From: Mailhella sp.
Lineage (GTDB): Bacteria > Desulfobacterota > Desulfovibrionia > Desulfovibrionales > Desulfovibrionaceae
Length of the DNA stretch: 7,632 nt
NCBI GenBank assembly: GCA_017940105.1
Contig: JAGAZG010000153.1
Coordinates: forward strand, 1 to 7,632
Direction of reading: 5' to 3'
Shown here: one piece after another, positions 1 through 5,760 of the stretch
How the letters are laid out: each line of letters opens with the position of its first letter
Position numbering within the stretch: the first letter of the stretch is position 1
Notes under the pieces: model-generated
Told to the model about the DNA's origin: nothing
Databases searched by the model: none
What the model saw: the letters and a program-made list of their open reading frames with translations, nothing else
Translations under genes and position numbers: made by a program

Positions 1-852
1 AGGAAAACCTCTTCTAGTGGGAGGCTCGCCTGCAGCTAGGCCAATTTCTCTTTGGGCGCGTCCAAAGCGGGTGACGGAATCCATCATGAGAAGCACACTT
101 TTGCCCTGGTCGCGAAAATACTCGGCTATTGCTGTTGATGTGTATGCTGCCTTAAGCCTTTCCATGGATGAACGGTCCGATGTCGATACCACAAGCACGG
201 CTTTTTTGCGACCTTCAGGTCCAAGGTCATGCTCTATGAATTCACGTACTTCACGGCCACGTTCGCCAATCAGGGCAAGAACGCAGACTTCAGCGGAACA
301 GCCTTTGATGATGCTTGAAAGCAGCGTTGACTTTCCTCCGCCTGCTGCCGCAAAAATGCCCATGCGCTGCCCCTCGCCGCAGGTGAGCATTCCGTCAAGA
401 GCCCTTAGTCCCAGGCTGAGAGGCTTGCTGATGATTTTGCGCGTCATTGGGTTGGGAGCTTCGGCAAAGACGGGATAATGATGTCTTGTTTTAAGAGCAG
501 GACCTCCGTCAATGGGCTGTCCGAGGCCATCCACAACACGGCCAAGCAGTTCATCCCCAACAGGGACTGACAGTATTTCGCCTGTGGGGATGACTTCAGT
601 GGCCGGTGATACCCCCTGGCAGCTGCCCAGTGGGGACAGCAACGCGACATTTCGAACAAAACCTACCACTTCAGCCTTTAAGCTGAACGATTCCCATGGG
701 TTTTGCAAGATACACAGCTCACCGACCTTAACTCCGGGCACTACAGCCCGTATGATGGTGCCGATAACCTGTTCGACCCGGCCGCGCACGTCAACCGGAT
801 TGACGGACTGGACGGCTTCTTCCAGGAGAGAGCCAATGTATTCAAACGCCAT
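1..852 (-). CDS. sctN: Type III secretion ATPase SctN, N-terminal 284 residues (3' end outside window)
   Basis: Hexameric cytoplasmic ATPase of the injectisome, related to FliI and F1-beta, which strips chaperones from substrates and unfolds them at the export gate. The frame is open from the ATG at 852-850 to the left edge. Residues 1-100 form the N-terminal beta-barrel region. The Walker A loop AAAGGGKS is at about 168-175 (Lys174), the GERGREV motif with the likely catalytic Glu is at about 196-202, and the Walker B stretch VLLMMD is at about 253-258. It is followed by the family signature TRFGRAQREIGLAAGEPPTR (261-280). The GGGKS form of the P-loop resembles Ysc-type ATPases. The family is usually around 430-450 residues, so about one third is missing off the edge. 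The start is 11 bp after the sctL stop, with the purine-rich stretch GGGGAAG just upstream. Placement directly after sctL fits the SctK/L/N sorting platform. Flagellar FliI is excluded by the neighbours. Confidence 0.96.
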   Translation of the reverse strand, partial: MAFEYIGSLLEEAVQSVNPVDVRGRVEQVIGTIIRAVVPGVKVGELCILQNPWESFSLKAEVVGFVRNVALLSPLGSCQGVSPATEVIPTGEILSVPVGDELLGRVVDGLGQPIDGGPALKTRHHYPVFAEAPNPMTRKIISKPLSLGLRALDGMLTCGEGQRMGIFAAAGGGKSTLLSSIIKGCSAEVCVLALIGERGREVREFIEHDLGPEGRKKAVLVVSTSDRSSMERLKAAYTSTAIAEYFRDQGKSVLLMMDSVTRFGRAQREIGLAAGEPPTRRGFP

Positions 853-863
853 TCTGGCTTCCC

Positions 864-1481
864 CTATTGCTGAATTTTGGCCTGAAAGGCGTTTTCAATG
901 GCTTTAAGCTGCGTTTCAAGGCTTGCGTCGACGACGCCGAGTTCGCTTTCTAGTATGCAGGAGTCCCGCTGCAGCCTGGCATCGGACACTATGGTAAGAA
1001 AAGAAGTGCCCGATGGAGCGGCCGTCATCATGGCCAGAGCCTGTGAAACAGCTGGTTCATCAGCCGGGGCTACACGTATGGTGACCTTTTGCTGCCCGCG
1101 TACCGTGTTCAGGGCATTCTTAACAAGGCTGACGATCCGTTCTTTGTCGTCCATCTCGCCAATGATTTTTCTTACTGCCTGACTGACGACCTGCACCAGA
1201 GTGTTTTCTATGCCTTCAATAAATTCCACGGAAGAAAGAATGGTTTCCAGCATTTTTTCAGAATGCTCCATCTTGCCTTCTTCGAGTCCGTCCTGGTAAC
1301 CTTCTTCCCGCTTTTTCTGGTAGGCTTCTTCTGCATCCTGCTCCATCTTTTCAGCCTTGACCCTGGCCTGAGCCAGCAAGTCGTTTGCTTCAACTAGCAA
1401 GCCGTATTCATCAGCCTTGATGCACTTAGTTCCGGCTTCAGGCATAAAACCGTCGAGGTTTAATCGAAACAGAGAGCCCAT
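864..1481 (-). CDS. sctL: Type III secretion stator protein SctL (YscL/FliH family)
   Basis: Cytoplasmic peripheral-stalk protein that tethers and regulates the SctN ATPase and links it to the SctK/SctQ sorting platform. The 205-residue product fits the family (about 200-225). A short N-terminal segment is followed by a charged, Ala/Glu/Lys-rich helical region (about 30-85, probably coiled coil). This contains Gly61, Gly65 and Gly69 spaced as GxxxGxxxG, a pattern typical of FliH/YscL proteins. The C-terminal half (about 95-205) has the family's globular ATPase-binding layout, with VRKIIGEMDDKERIVSLV (103-120) and a late SCILESELGVVDASLETQL stretch (174-192). The start ATG lies inside the end of sctK (22-bp overlap), preceded by AGGGAGG about 10 nt upstream, which suggests translational coupling. 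Assignment rests on family resemblance plus position immediately before sctN. Confidence 0.9.
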   Translation of the reverse strand: MGSLFRLNLDGFMPEAGTKCIKADEYGLLVEANDLLAQARVKAEKMEQDAEEAYQKKREEGYQDGLEEGKMEHSEKMLETILSSVEFIEGIENTLVQVVSQAVRKIIGEMDDKERIVSLVKNALNTVRGQQKVTIRVAPADEPAVSQALAMMTAAPSGTSFLTIVSDARLQRDSCILESELGVVDASLETQLKAIENAFQAKIQQ

Positions 1482-2143
1482 TGCGGTGAAACCTCCCTGA
1501 AAAGTATTTTTTTCATGGCAAAGCGAAGGGATCTTTGCGCGTCTGGCGAAAGTTCATGCTCTGTGGATGTGCCTGGTGTGCCCTCCAGAAAGCCGAACGC
1601 TGCAGCATCATACTGCAAGAGAAAATTTTTAAGATTTTCCGGCCAGGAGCCGCATACGAGAAAAAGCAGCTTACCAGAAAGCCGTTCAATCCTTTCAAAA
1701 AGATTACCGGTGCCGGCAAAGGGAATCAAAATGCTGCGGATGCCTCCGATCTGATATCGGCCCCGCTTAATTGCGTAAAGATAAAGATTAATGCCGAGAG
1801 ACTGTTTAAGCGCCGTCGCTTCATCTCGTTTGACAGCATGGGCAATGTCTTCTGCCATGACGGCAGTGCTGAAAAATAAACAGAGCTTTTTCAGCGTTTC
1901 CGTGTCAAGCAAGGCAAAACGCGTGGATTCTTCTGCAAAGTTCCACCAGCCGCGAAATGGTTGATGTATTTTTAGGCATATGCTCCTGACTTCTTTATCC
2001 TGAAGCAGTTTTTCATGACCAGGCAGCATAGAAAAATATTCAGGCACAGACGCCGAAGGGGCATAGCGCCTGTTAAAGGCAATGATAGCCTTGAACAGCG
2101 CAGGATGTTTCGTTGCTGCTTCTGCAAGAAAGGCTACGCACAT
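1460..2143 (-). CDS. sctK: Type III secretion sorting-platform protein SctK (YscK family)
   Basis: SctK proteins are cytoplasmic adaptors joining the sorting platform (SctQ/SctL/SctN) to the cytoplasmic domain of the SctD ring. The product has 227 residues, slightly above the usual size of about 210. Two family hallmarks are visible: the central YLYAIKRGRYQIG segment (121-133), and the C-terminal end MKKILFREVSPQWALCFD (210-227), which resembles the 'lysine-rich helix, VxPxW, CF' ending of YscK proteins. An aromatic stretch PFRGWWNF lies at 62-69. There are no membrane segments or signal peptide. The start ATG is 6 bp past the sctJ stop, with GGAG overlapping the end of sctJ. The stop lies inside sctL. 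The position between sctJ and sctL matches yscJ-K-L. SctK is poorly conserved, so motifs and synteny carry equal weight. Confidence 0.87.
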   Translation of the reverse strand: MCVAFLAEAATKHPALFKAIIAFNRRYAPSASVPEYFSMLPGHEKLLQDKEVRSICLKIHQPFRGWWNFAEESTRFALLDTETLKKLCLFFSTAVMAEDIAHAVKRDEATALKQSLGINLYLYAIKRGRYQIGGIRSILIPFAGTGNLFERIERLSGKLLFLVCGSWPENLKNFLLQYDAAAFGFLEGTPGTSTEHELSPDAQRSLRFAMKKILFREVSPQWALCFD

Positions 2144-2149
2144 GTTCTG

Positions 2150-2914
2150 CTATTCTCCGCCGGACTTCTTTCGTGAACGCGCAAGCATGGCAAGCGCGAC
2201 GGCAAGCCCGATGACTGACAGGCCAAGCAGCGCTCCCAGTATTAATACCAGATCCTGCCTTTCATCTTTTCCCTGCAGCGAAGGCGAGGCCTGGGGCATG
2301 GGCACGCTTACGGTTTCCCTGACAGGAACGAGCATGACAGAAACATTGTCCTGGGCAAGGCCCGGCACCGCGTTGGCCGCAAGTTCGCGTATGTTGGATA
2401 TGAGCCGTGTCGCCTGTGATTCCGGCGTATGCCTGAGAAAGACTGCCGCGCTGGCAGGGGTGGCGCGGCCTGTTCCAAGATCGGTATGCCCCAGCACAAC
2501 ATGGACCCGTGCCGTCAGCACGCCGTCAATGCGGGAAAACGTGTCAGAAAGTTCCTGTGAAAGTGCGTACGAAAGCCTTGCCTGATCTTCCGTGGCGGAA
2601 GAAATCATTCCCTGGGCAGAAAAAACCTGCCCCATGCTTTTATAATCATCCCTGGGCAGACTGTTTTGCCGTAATATCTCAAGAGCCTGAATGATATATT
2701 TGTCATCAATGGAAAGTGAAAATCCGTTTTTGGCGGAAATTTTTTCTGCAGTGATGCCATGGCGGAGAAGTACAGAGAGCATGGTGTTGGCTTCTGATTC
2801 CTGAAGTCCCTGGTATATCTCCGTCTTGCATCCCGATAATAAGAGGGCTGCGGGAATGAGCAGGGCGCAGACAACCCTGTTTAAGTGAAGACGAAAAAAA
2901 GGAAATATTGACAT
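2150..2914 (-). CDS. sctJ: Type III secretion inner-membrane ring lipoprotein SctJ (YscJ/PrgK/FliF-related)
   Basis: Forms the 24-mer inner ring of the periplasmic face of the inner membrane, concentric with SctD. With the ATG at 2914 the product has 254 residues. It has a basic-hydrophobic signal peptide (1-28) ending in the lipobox LSGC (Cys29 lipidated). Next comes the family motif YQGLQESEANTMLSVLLRHGI (34-54), then the ring-building domain with ARLSYALSQELSDTFSRIDG (112-131) and ARVHVVL (135-141). A C-terminal membrane helix (about 222-246) is followed by a short basic tail. The frame extends upstream to a TTG at 2953. I reject that start because it overlaps sctI and would place 13 non-signal-like residues before the signal peptide. 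The chosen ATG has AGG 6 nt upstream and lies 10 bp after the sctI stop. Both hallmark regions and the lipobox make this a secure call. Confidence 0.95.
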   Translation of the reverse strand: MSIFPFFRLHLNRVVCALLIPAALLLSGCKTEIYQGLQESEANTMLSVLLRHGITAEKISAKNGFSLSIDDKYIIQALEILRQNSLPRDDYKSMGQVFSAQGMISSATEDQARLSYALSQELSDTFSRIDGVLTARVHVVLGHTDLGTGRATPASAAVFLRHTPESQATRLISNIRELAANAVPGLAQDNVSVMLVPVRETVSVPMPQASPSLQGKDERQDLVLILGALLGLSVIGLAVALAMLARSRKKSGGE

Positions 2915-2920
2915 GGCATA

Positions 2921-2923
2921 CCT
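2921..2923 (-). promoter_or_regulatory. Ribosome-binding site (AGG core) of sctJ
   Basis: The core AGG, in the minus-strand context ACAGGTATGCC, sits 6 nt before the ATG at 2914. It supports this start over the in-frame TTG at 2953. The core is short, so sctJ translation may depend partly on coupling to sctI, which ends 10 bp upstream. Confidence 0.5.
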
Positions 2924-2924
2924 G

Positions 2925-3335
2925 TCAGGATTGGTTACGTAGCAGGGAATCAAGCCCCTGGACTGTTTTTTGCTGCACCTGAGAACCGGAATCAGTCATA
3001 AAGCGCAGCATAGCGACATGAAACTGTAAAGAGTAGAGCTCAGAAGGTTGAAGCAGAGTATGCGCTTCAGGCGCGGCATTTATTTGCATGGCATCACCAT
3101 AGCCGGTATCTCCGGCATATTGGCCAGACCGCACAGGGGATGCGGCATCATTCGCCTGCACGGATGCAGGTTCCATGCCGGCGTTTTCGCTTAGCATCTG
3201 CTCAAAGTTCCGTACAAGCTCATCGGGAACCGGGGACGGACCAGAGCTGACAAGACCTTCCCCCGCGGGAGCATGCATCTTTTCAAAGGCTTCAATGAGA
3301 TGCGACGCAGCAGAAGATATGGCAGCAAGATCCAT
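2925..3335 (-). CDS. sctI: Type III secretion inner rod protein SctI (YscI/HrpB family)
   Basis: SctI forms the inner rod or adapter between the export gate and the needle and takes part in substrate switching. The 136-residue product has a variable N-terminal part. A probable helix (about 1-22) and a Pro/Gly/Ala/Ser-rich linker (about 23-95) are followed by a helical C-terminus (about 96-136). The ending QKTVQGLDSLLRNQS (122-136) closely follows the conserved YscI C-terminus (K-T-V-x-G-[IL]-[DE]-x-L-x-x-x-Q). It has no signal peptide or membrane segment, as expected for a substrate of the machine itself. It is somewhat longer than YscI (about 115), through the linker. An in-frame TAA at 3357-3359 limits the frame, leaving the ATG at 3335 as the only ATG start. 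GGAG directly abuts that ATG, and AAGGA lies about 13-14 nt upstream, so the ribosome site is unusual. It lies 17 bp after sctG and 10 bp before sctJ. Confidence 0.88.
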   Translation of the reverse strand: MDLAAISSAASHLIEAFEKMHAPAGEGLVSSGPSPVPDELVRNFEQMLSENAGMEPASVQANDAASPVRSGQYAGDTGYGDAMQINAAPEAHTLLQPSELYSLQFHVAMLRFMTDSGSQVQQKTVQGLDSLLRNQS

Positions 3336-3352
3336 CTCCGGAACACCATCCT

Positions 3353-3715
3353 TCAGTTACACTGTTCAAGCAGCACATCCGCAAGCTGCGCTGCCGGGCC
3401 TTCAGTGTTCTTAAGCGTTTTCAAAAGTTCACGGGCGTCGTCTTTGCGTCCTGCAAGCAGCATGCAGAGGCCGAGAGCGGCCGAAGCGTCTTTGTCGTCA
3501 GGGTGGTCAGCCAGAATGCCACGCAGTTTTTCTTCGGCCTCTGCGTATTCTTCTATGACCATATGGCTGAAAGCCTGGCCTATCATCGCGGGCACATGAT
3601 CAGGCTTCAGGGACAGGATACCATCGTAGATGGTCCGTGCTTCAGTGACCATGCCCTTATGGCATCCGGCATTGGCAATGTCCATTAGGCGGAAAATCTG
3701 TTCTTCTGTGAGCAT
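3353..3715 (-). CDS. sctG: SctG-type TPR needle chaperone (YscG-like)
   Basis: In the Ysc system YscG is a small TPR protein that, with YscE, holds the needle subunit soluble in the cytoplasm. This 120-residue product (YscG is about 115) consists of roughly three tetratricopeptide-like helix pairs, near residues 8-37, 41-71 and 75-104. TPR-type positions include EARTIYDGILSLKPDH (25-40), EEYAEAEEKLRGILADHPDD (55-74) and GRKDDARELLKTL (89-101). There is no signal peptide. The gene lies directly downstream of the needle gene and upstream of sctI, which is the yscF-G-(H)-I position. A strong AGGAGG sits 4 nt before the ATG at 3715, in the 16-bp gap after sctF. By sequence alone it could be called a generic TPR protein; the SctG name leans on context. 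Confidence 0.82.
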   Translation of the reverse strand: MLTEEQIFRLMDIANAGCHKGMVTEARTIYDGILSLKPDHVPAMIGQAFSHMVIEEYAEAEEKLRGILADHPDDKDASAALGLCMLLAGRKDDARELLKTLKNTEGPAAQLADVLLEQCN

Positions 3716-3731
3716 GATTCCTCCTAATGCG

Positions 3732-3977
3732 TCAGTTAGCCCGCTGAGCCAGCGATTTCATCATGTCAGTCATGCTCTTGGTAACCGTGGCCAGGGATTC
3801 CATCATGGCATTGTACTGCCCGACCTGAAACTGCAGGGCTACCATCTGTTCGTTGCTCAGGTTTTCACCCTTGGCCAGCGACTGCATCTTACTGTTGAGG
3901 TCAGCGCCTTTTGTGCTAATGCCCTGAAGAGTGTTTTCAAACATCTGCGACACATTGAAACCGGTAACAGCATCCAT
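3732..3977 (-). CDS. sctF: Type III secretion needle subunit SctF
   Basis: Extracellular needle protein that polymerises into the secretion channel. With the start at 3977 it has 81 residues, like MxiH (83), PrgI (80) and YscF (87). A helix-loop-helix layout is visible. The C-terminal half MVALQFQVGQYNAMMESL (45-62), then TVTKSMTDMMKSLAQ (64-78), aligns by eye with the LLxxxQxxxxxYN, xxSxxVKxxxDxxxxIxQ pattern of needle proteins, including the conserved Tyr-Asn at 55-56. The inter-helix loop (KGENLSNEQ, 36-44) lacks the usual Pro-x-x-Pro turn. Another in-frame ATG exists at 3989 (four extra residues, MEYA), but it has no ribosome-binding site, whereas GGAG lies 6 nt before the ATG at 3977. 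The gene lies between the putative sctE and the TPR gene sctG, exactly as yscE-F-G. Confidence 0.87.
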   Translation of the reverse strand: MDAVTGFNVSQMFENTLQGISTKGADLNSKMQSLAKGENLSNEQMVALQFQVGQYNAMMESLATVTKSMTDMMKSLAQRAN

Positions 3978-3983
3978 GGCATA

Positions 3984-3987
3984 CTCC
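3984..3987 (-). promoter_or_regulatory. Ribosome-binding site (GGAG) deciding the sctF start
   Basis: GGAG lies 6 nt before the ATG at 3977 and directly follows the alternative ATG at 3989. That upstream ATG has only AT-rich sequence (TGAAATA) before it. The site therefore favours the shorter 81-residue needle protein. Confidence 0.6.
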
Positions 3988-4009
3988 ATTATTTCATGCA
4001 GTTTTCAGA

Positions 4010-4216
4010 CTACGCAAAAAGTTTATCAAGAATGACGCCTGCAGCCTGCACGGCAGAGCGGACGTCCTGCGCCTTTTTCATGTCGTCTGGGGTGAGCCCG
4101 GTGTCCATGAGCTTCCTTAACGAAGAGTCCATTTCAAACACCTCATCCCTGACGTTTCTTTGGGATCCATAAAAAGCGCTGTCCATAATATCCAGCACAG
4201 AGACCATATTATTCAT
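4010..4216 (-). CDS. Putative SctE-type small needle co-chaperone (YscE position)
   Basis: A 68-residue protein of the size of YscE/PscE (66-67), which pairs with the TPR protein YscG to bind the C-terminal helix of the needle subunit. It is predicted to be two helices (about 4-38 and 43-66) joined by a GLTPDD turn, which matches the helical-hairpin fold of that family. The C-terminal helix (KKAQDVRSAVQAAGVILDKLF, 47-67) has a small-residue/hydrophobic pattern like the YscE end. Sequence identity looks low, so the call depends on size, predicted fold and the D-E-F-G gene order. The ATG overlaps the sctD stop (ATGAATAA, 8-bp overlap), with AGAGG 5 nt before it, so it is probably coupled to sctD. 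A second ATG three codons in is possible. It is 32 bp upstream of the sctF start. It could also be a lineage-specific small protein. Confidence 0.7.
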   Translation of the reverse strand: MNNMVSVLDIMDSAFYGSQRNVRDEVFEMDSSLRKLMDTGLTPDDMKKAQDVRSAVQAAGVILDKLFA

Positions 4217-5759
4217 GTCTGCCTCTCAGTGGGTAAATTGTTTTCTGGTTGTTTTTGCTTATGGTCAGTTCTTCAACGCCTATGCTTTCAAGAATGTAGC
4301 CTCCAGGCAATTCTCCGCCTTCAAAAACCCGTTCGCCGGTGGAGAGCGTAAGAAATTTCAGCGGCCCCATGGAGACGGCAGTCACTTTGAAGGGTTTTAA
4401 TGTTTCTGTGGCCGAAGGGGAGAACGATCCCTTTTCTGGCGCAGCCTTCGTTTCCTTATTTTGTTCAGCAACGCGTGCAGCCGGCGTCTGATCAGGGCTG
4501 GACGTCTTTTTCGCTTCGGGAATGGCGCCATTGACAATGTCAATGGGGATGGGAATGCCAAGCTTTTGCTGGATGTCAGAGGCAATGTCATTCAAACCGG
4601 CCCTGATTTCCGGTGTGAGCGATCCGTGAATAACGACACGACCAGGAAGATATTCAACATGCACTTGTGAATGCATGCCCCGGGCAGAAATGGCGGGGGC
4701 AAGCAGCAAGTCAATATCCTGCATGTGACGTATCTCGGAATACAGTTCAAGCTTCGGGTGCTGCCCATCAGCGGCTCGAGCCAGGGCAGGCACATTTTTC
4801 ACAGCAGCGGCATGGGCCTGTTCTTCGAGAATGCCGTCACGTATATACCCGCGTACAAGGAGCCCGGGATGATCAGACGGCGGCAGTTCTGTAACCTCGG
4901 GGTAAAGTCCCATGGTATTGTATGACGCCTTGACGGCATCAGCGGCGTCAGAACGCACTGACAGAGCCAGATATACAGGAAACTGCAGATGCTGAGCCAG
5001 GCGAAGCAGCCTGCCCCTTTCCCTGTCGGATGCAATGCGCCCTGAAACAGTGACTCCTTCTTTCTGCTCAATGACAGCAAGCTTGTCATATCCGGCTTCT
5101 TTAAGAAGCCTTTCAACAATTTTTTTATGAGTTTCGCCCGGTTCGTCATTCCACGAAAAAGAAAGCAGCAGGGCGAGCAAAAAGGCCATTGCGGCAAAGA
5201 ACCATTTAAGCAGCCGAGAAAAAAACGATATGCGCATTTCAGGGGCAAGCTCTATGATTTCTTCTGCATTTTCTGTGTAAACGTTATCGGAAGAGGGCGA
5301 TGCATCTTGCCCGGCCGAAGCAGCTTTGCCGGCATCAGCGGCAGGGACAGTCTGTTCGCTGTTCTCCTGATGAGGGCTGCCGTTTTGCGGGGGAGGAGCA
5401 GAACTGTCAGAAGTAAGGATGCTGCGCACGCTGTCCCATTGTGCGGCGGGTTCAGATTCGGATGCACGCCAGGCAAGATGCACAGTGGACAGTTGAAATG
5501 GATGGGCCGGAGGGATGGAAACGGTGCCTGCTTGCTGTGCGCCGTCTAAAAGCAGAACGCCGTCCAGGGGAGCTGCTTCAACTGAAGGCTGACCGGATGA
5601 AGCATGGACATGCAGTACGGCATGCCTGCCTGAAAGCGCCTGGTCTGCCAGAATGATGTCGCAGGAATCGTCTGCTCCAACGACGTAGGTTCCCTCGCAG
5701 AGTTCAACTTCAGCTCCGATGTGGAGTCCGGAAAAGATCCTGAGAACAACGCCGGCCAT
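4209..5759 (-). CDS. sctD: Type III secretion inner-membrane ring protein SctD (YscD/PrgH family)
   Basis: Outer of the two inner-membrane rings. It links the sorting platform in the cytoplasm to the secretin in the periplasm. From the ATG at 5759 it has 516 residues, longer than YscD (about 420). Residues 1-100 form an FHA-like domain (YVVGADDSCDIILADQALSG then RHAVL, 25-49) in which Ala replaces the Arg of the phosphate-binding GR motif. Residues 101-165 are a Ser/Pro/Ala/Gln-rich linker, 183-203 a single membrane helix, and 210-410 periplasmic ring-building (BON-like) repeats. Residues 411-450 form a polar linker and 455-512 a small beta-rich C-terminal domain. The frame runs 58 codons further upstream into sctC, but those residues are basic and unlike the family. 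The chosen ATG is 1 bp after the sctC stop, with AGAGG 8 nt upstream. Confidence 0.94.
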   Translation of the reverse strand: MAGVVLRIFSGLHIGAEVELCEGTYVVGADDSCDIILADQALSGRHAVLHVHASSGQPSVEAAPLDGVLLLDGAQQAGTVSIPPAHPFQLSTVHLAWRASESEPAAQWDSVRSILTSDSSAPPPQNGSPHQENSEQTVPAADAGKAASAGQDASPSSDNVYTENAEEIIELAPEMRISFFSRLLKWFFAAMAFLLALLLSFSWNDEPGETHKKIVERLLKEAGYDKLAVIEQKEGVTVSGRIASDRERGRLLRLAQHLQFPVYLALSVRSDAADAVKASYNTMGLYPEVTELPPSDHPGLLVRGYIRDGILEEQAHAAAVKNVPALARAADGQHPKLELYSEIRHMQDIDLLLAPAISARGMHSQVHVEYLPGRVVIHGSLTPEIRAGLNDIASDIQQKLGIPIPIDIVNGAIPEAKKTSSPDQTPAARVAEQNKETKAAPEKGSFSPSATETLKPFKVTAVSMGPLKFLTLSTGERVFEGGELPGGYILESIGVEELTISKNNQKTIYPLRGRHE

Positions 5760-5760
5760 G

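Noticed and set aside
17..478. 153-residue plus-strand open frame opposite sctN
   Set aside because: The opposite strand carries unmistakable ATPase motifs through the same stretch. The plus-strand product is Ser/Arg/Pro-rich noise.
864..1481. Flagellar FliH/FliI identity for the sctL-sctN pair
   Set aside because: The pair is in one tight operon with the injectisome-only genes sctC, sctF, sctI and sctK, so it belongs to the injectisome and not a flagellum.
2082..2585. 167-residue plus-strand open frame opposite sctJ
   Set aside because: It is Ser/Arg/Thr-rich with no recognisable domain and lies antisense to a secure gene. It looks like a frame shadow.
2915..2953. In-frame TTG start extending SctJ by 13 residues
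   Set aside because: It overlaps the end of sctI and would bury the signal peptide behind a non-signal-like leader. The ATG at 2914 has its own AGG and gives a standard lipoprotein signal.
3978..4009. Terminator or promoter between the putative sctE and sctF
   Set aside because: The gap is only 32 bp and shows no stem-loop with a T-run and no -35/-10 pair.
3630..4172. 180-residue plus-strand open frame opposite sctF, sctG and the putative sctE
   Set aside because: It spans three minus-strand genes antisense and no domain is recognisable, so it looks like a chance open frame.
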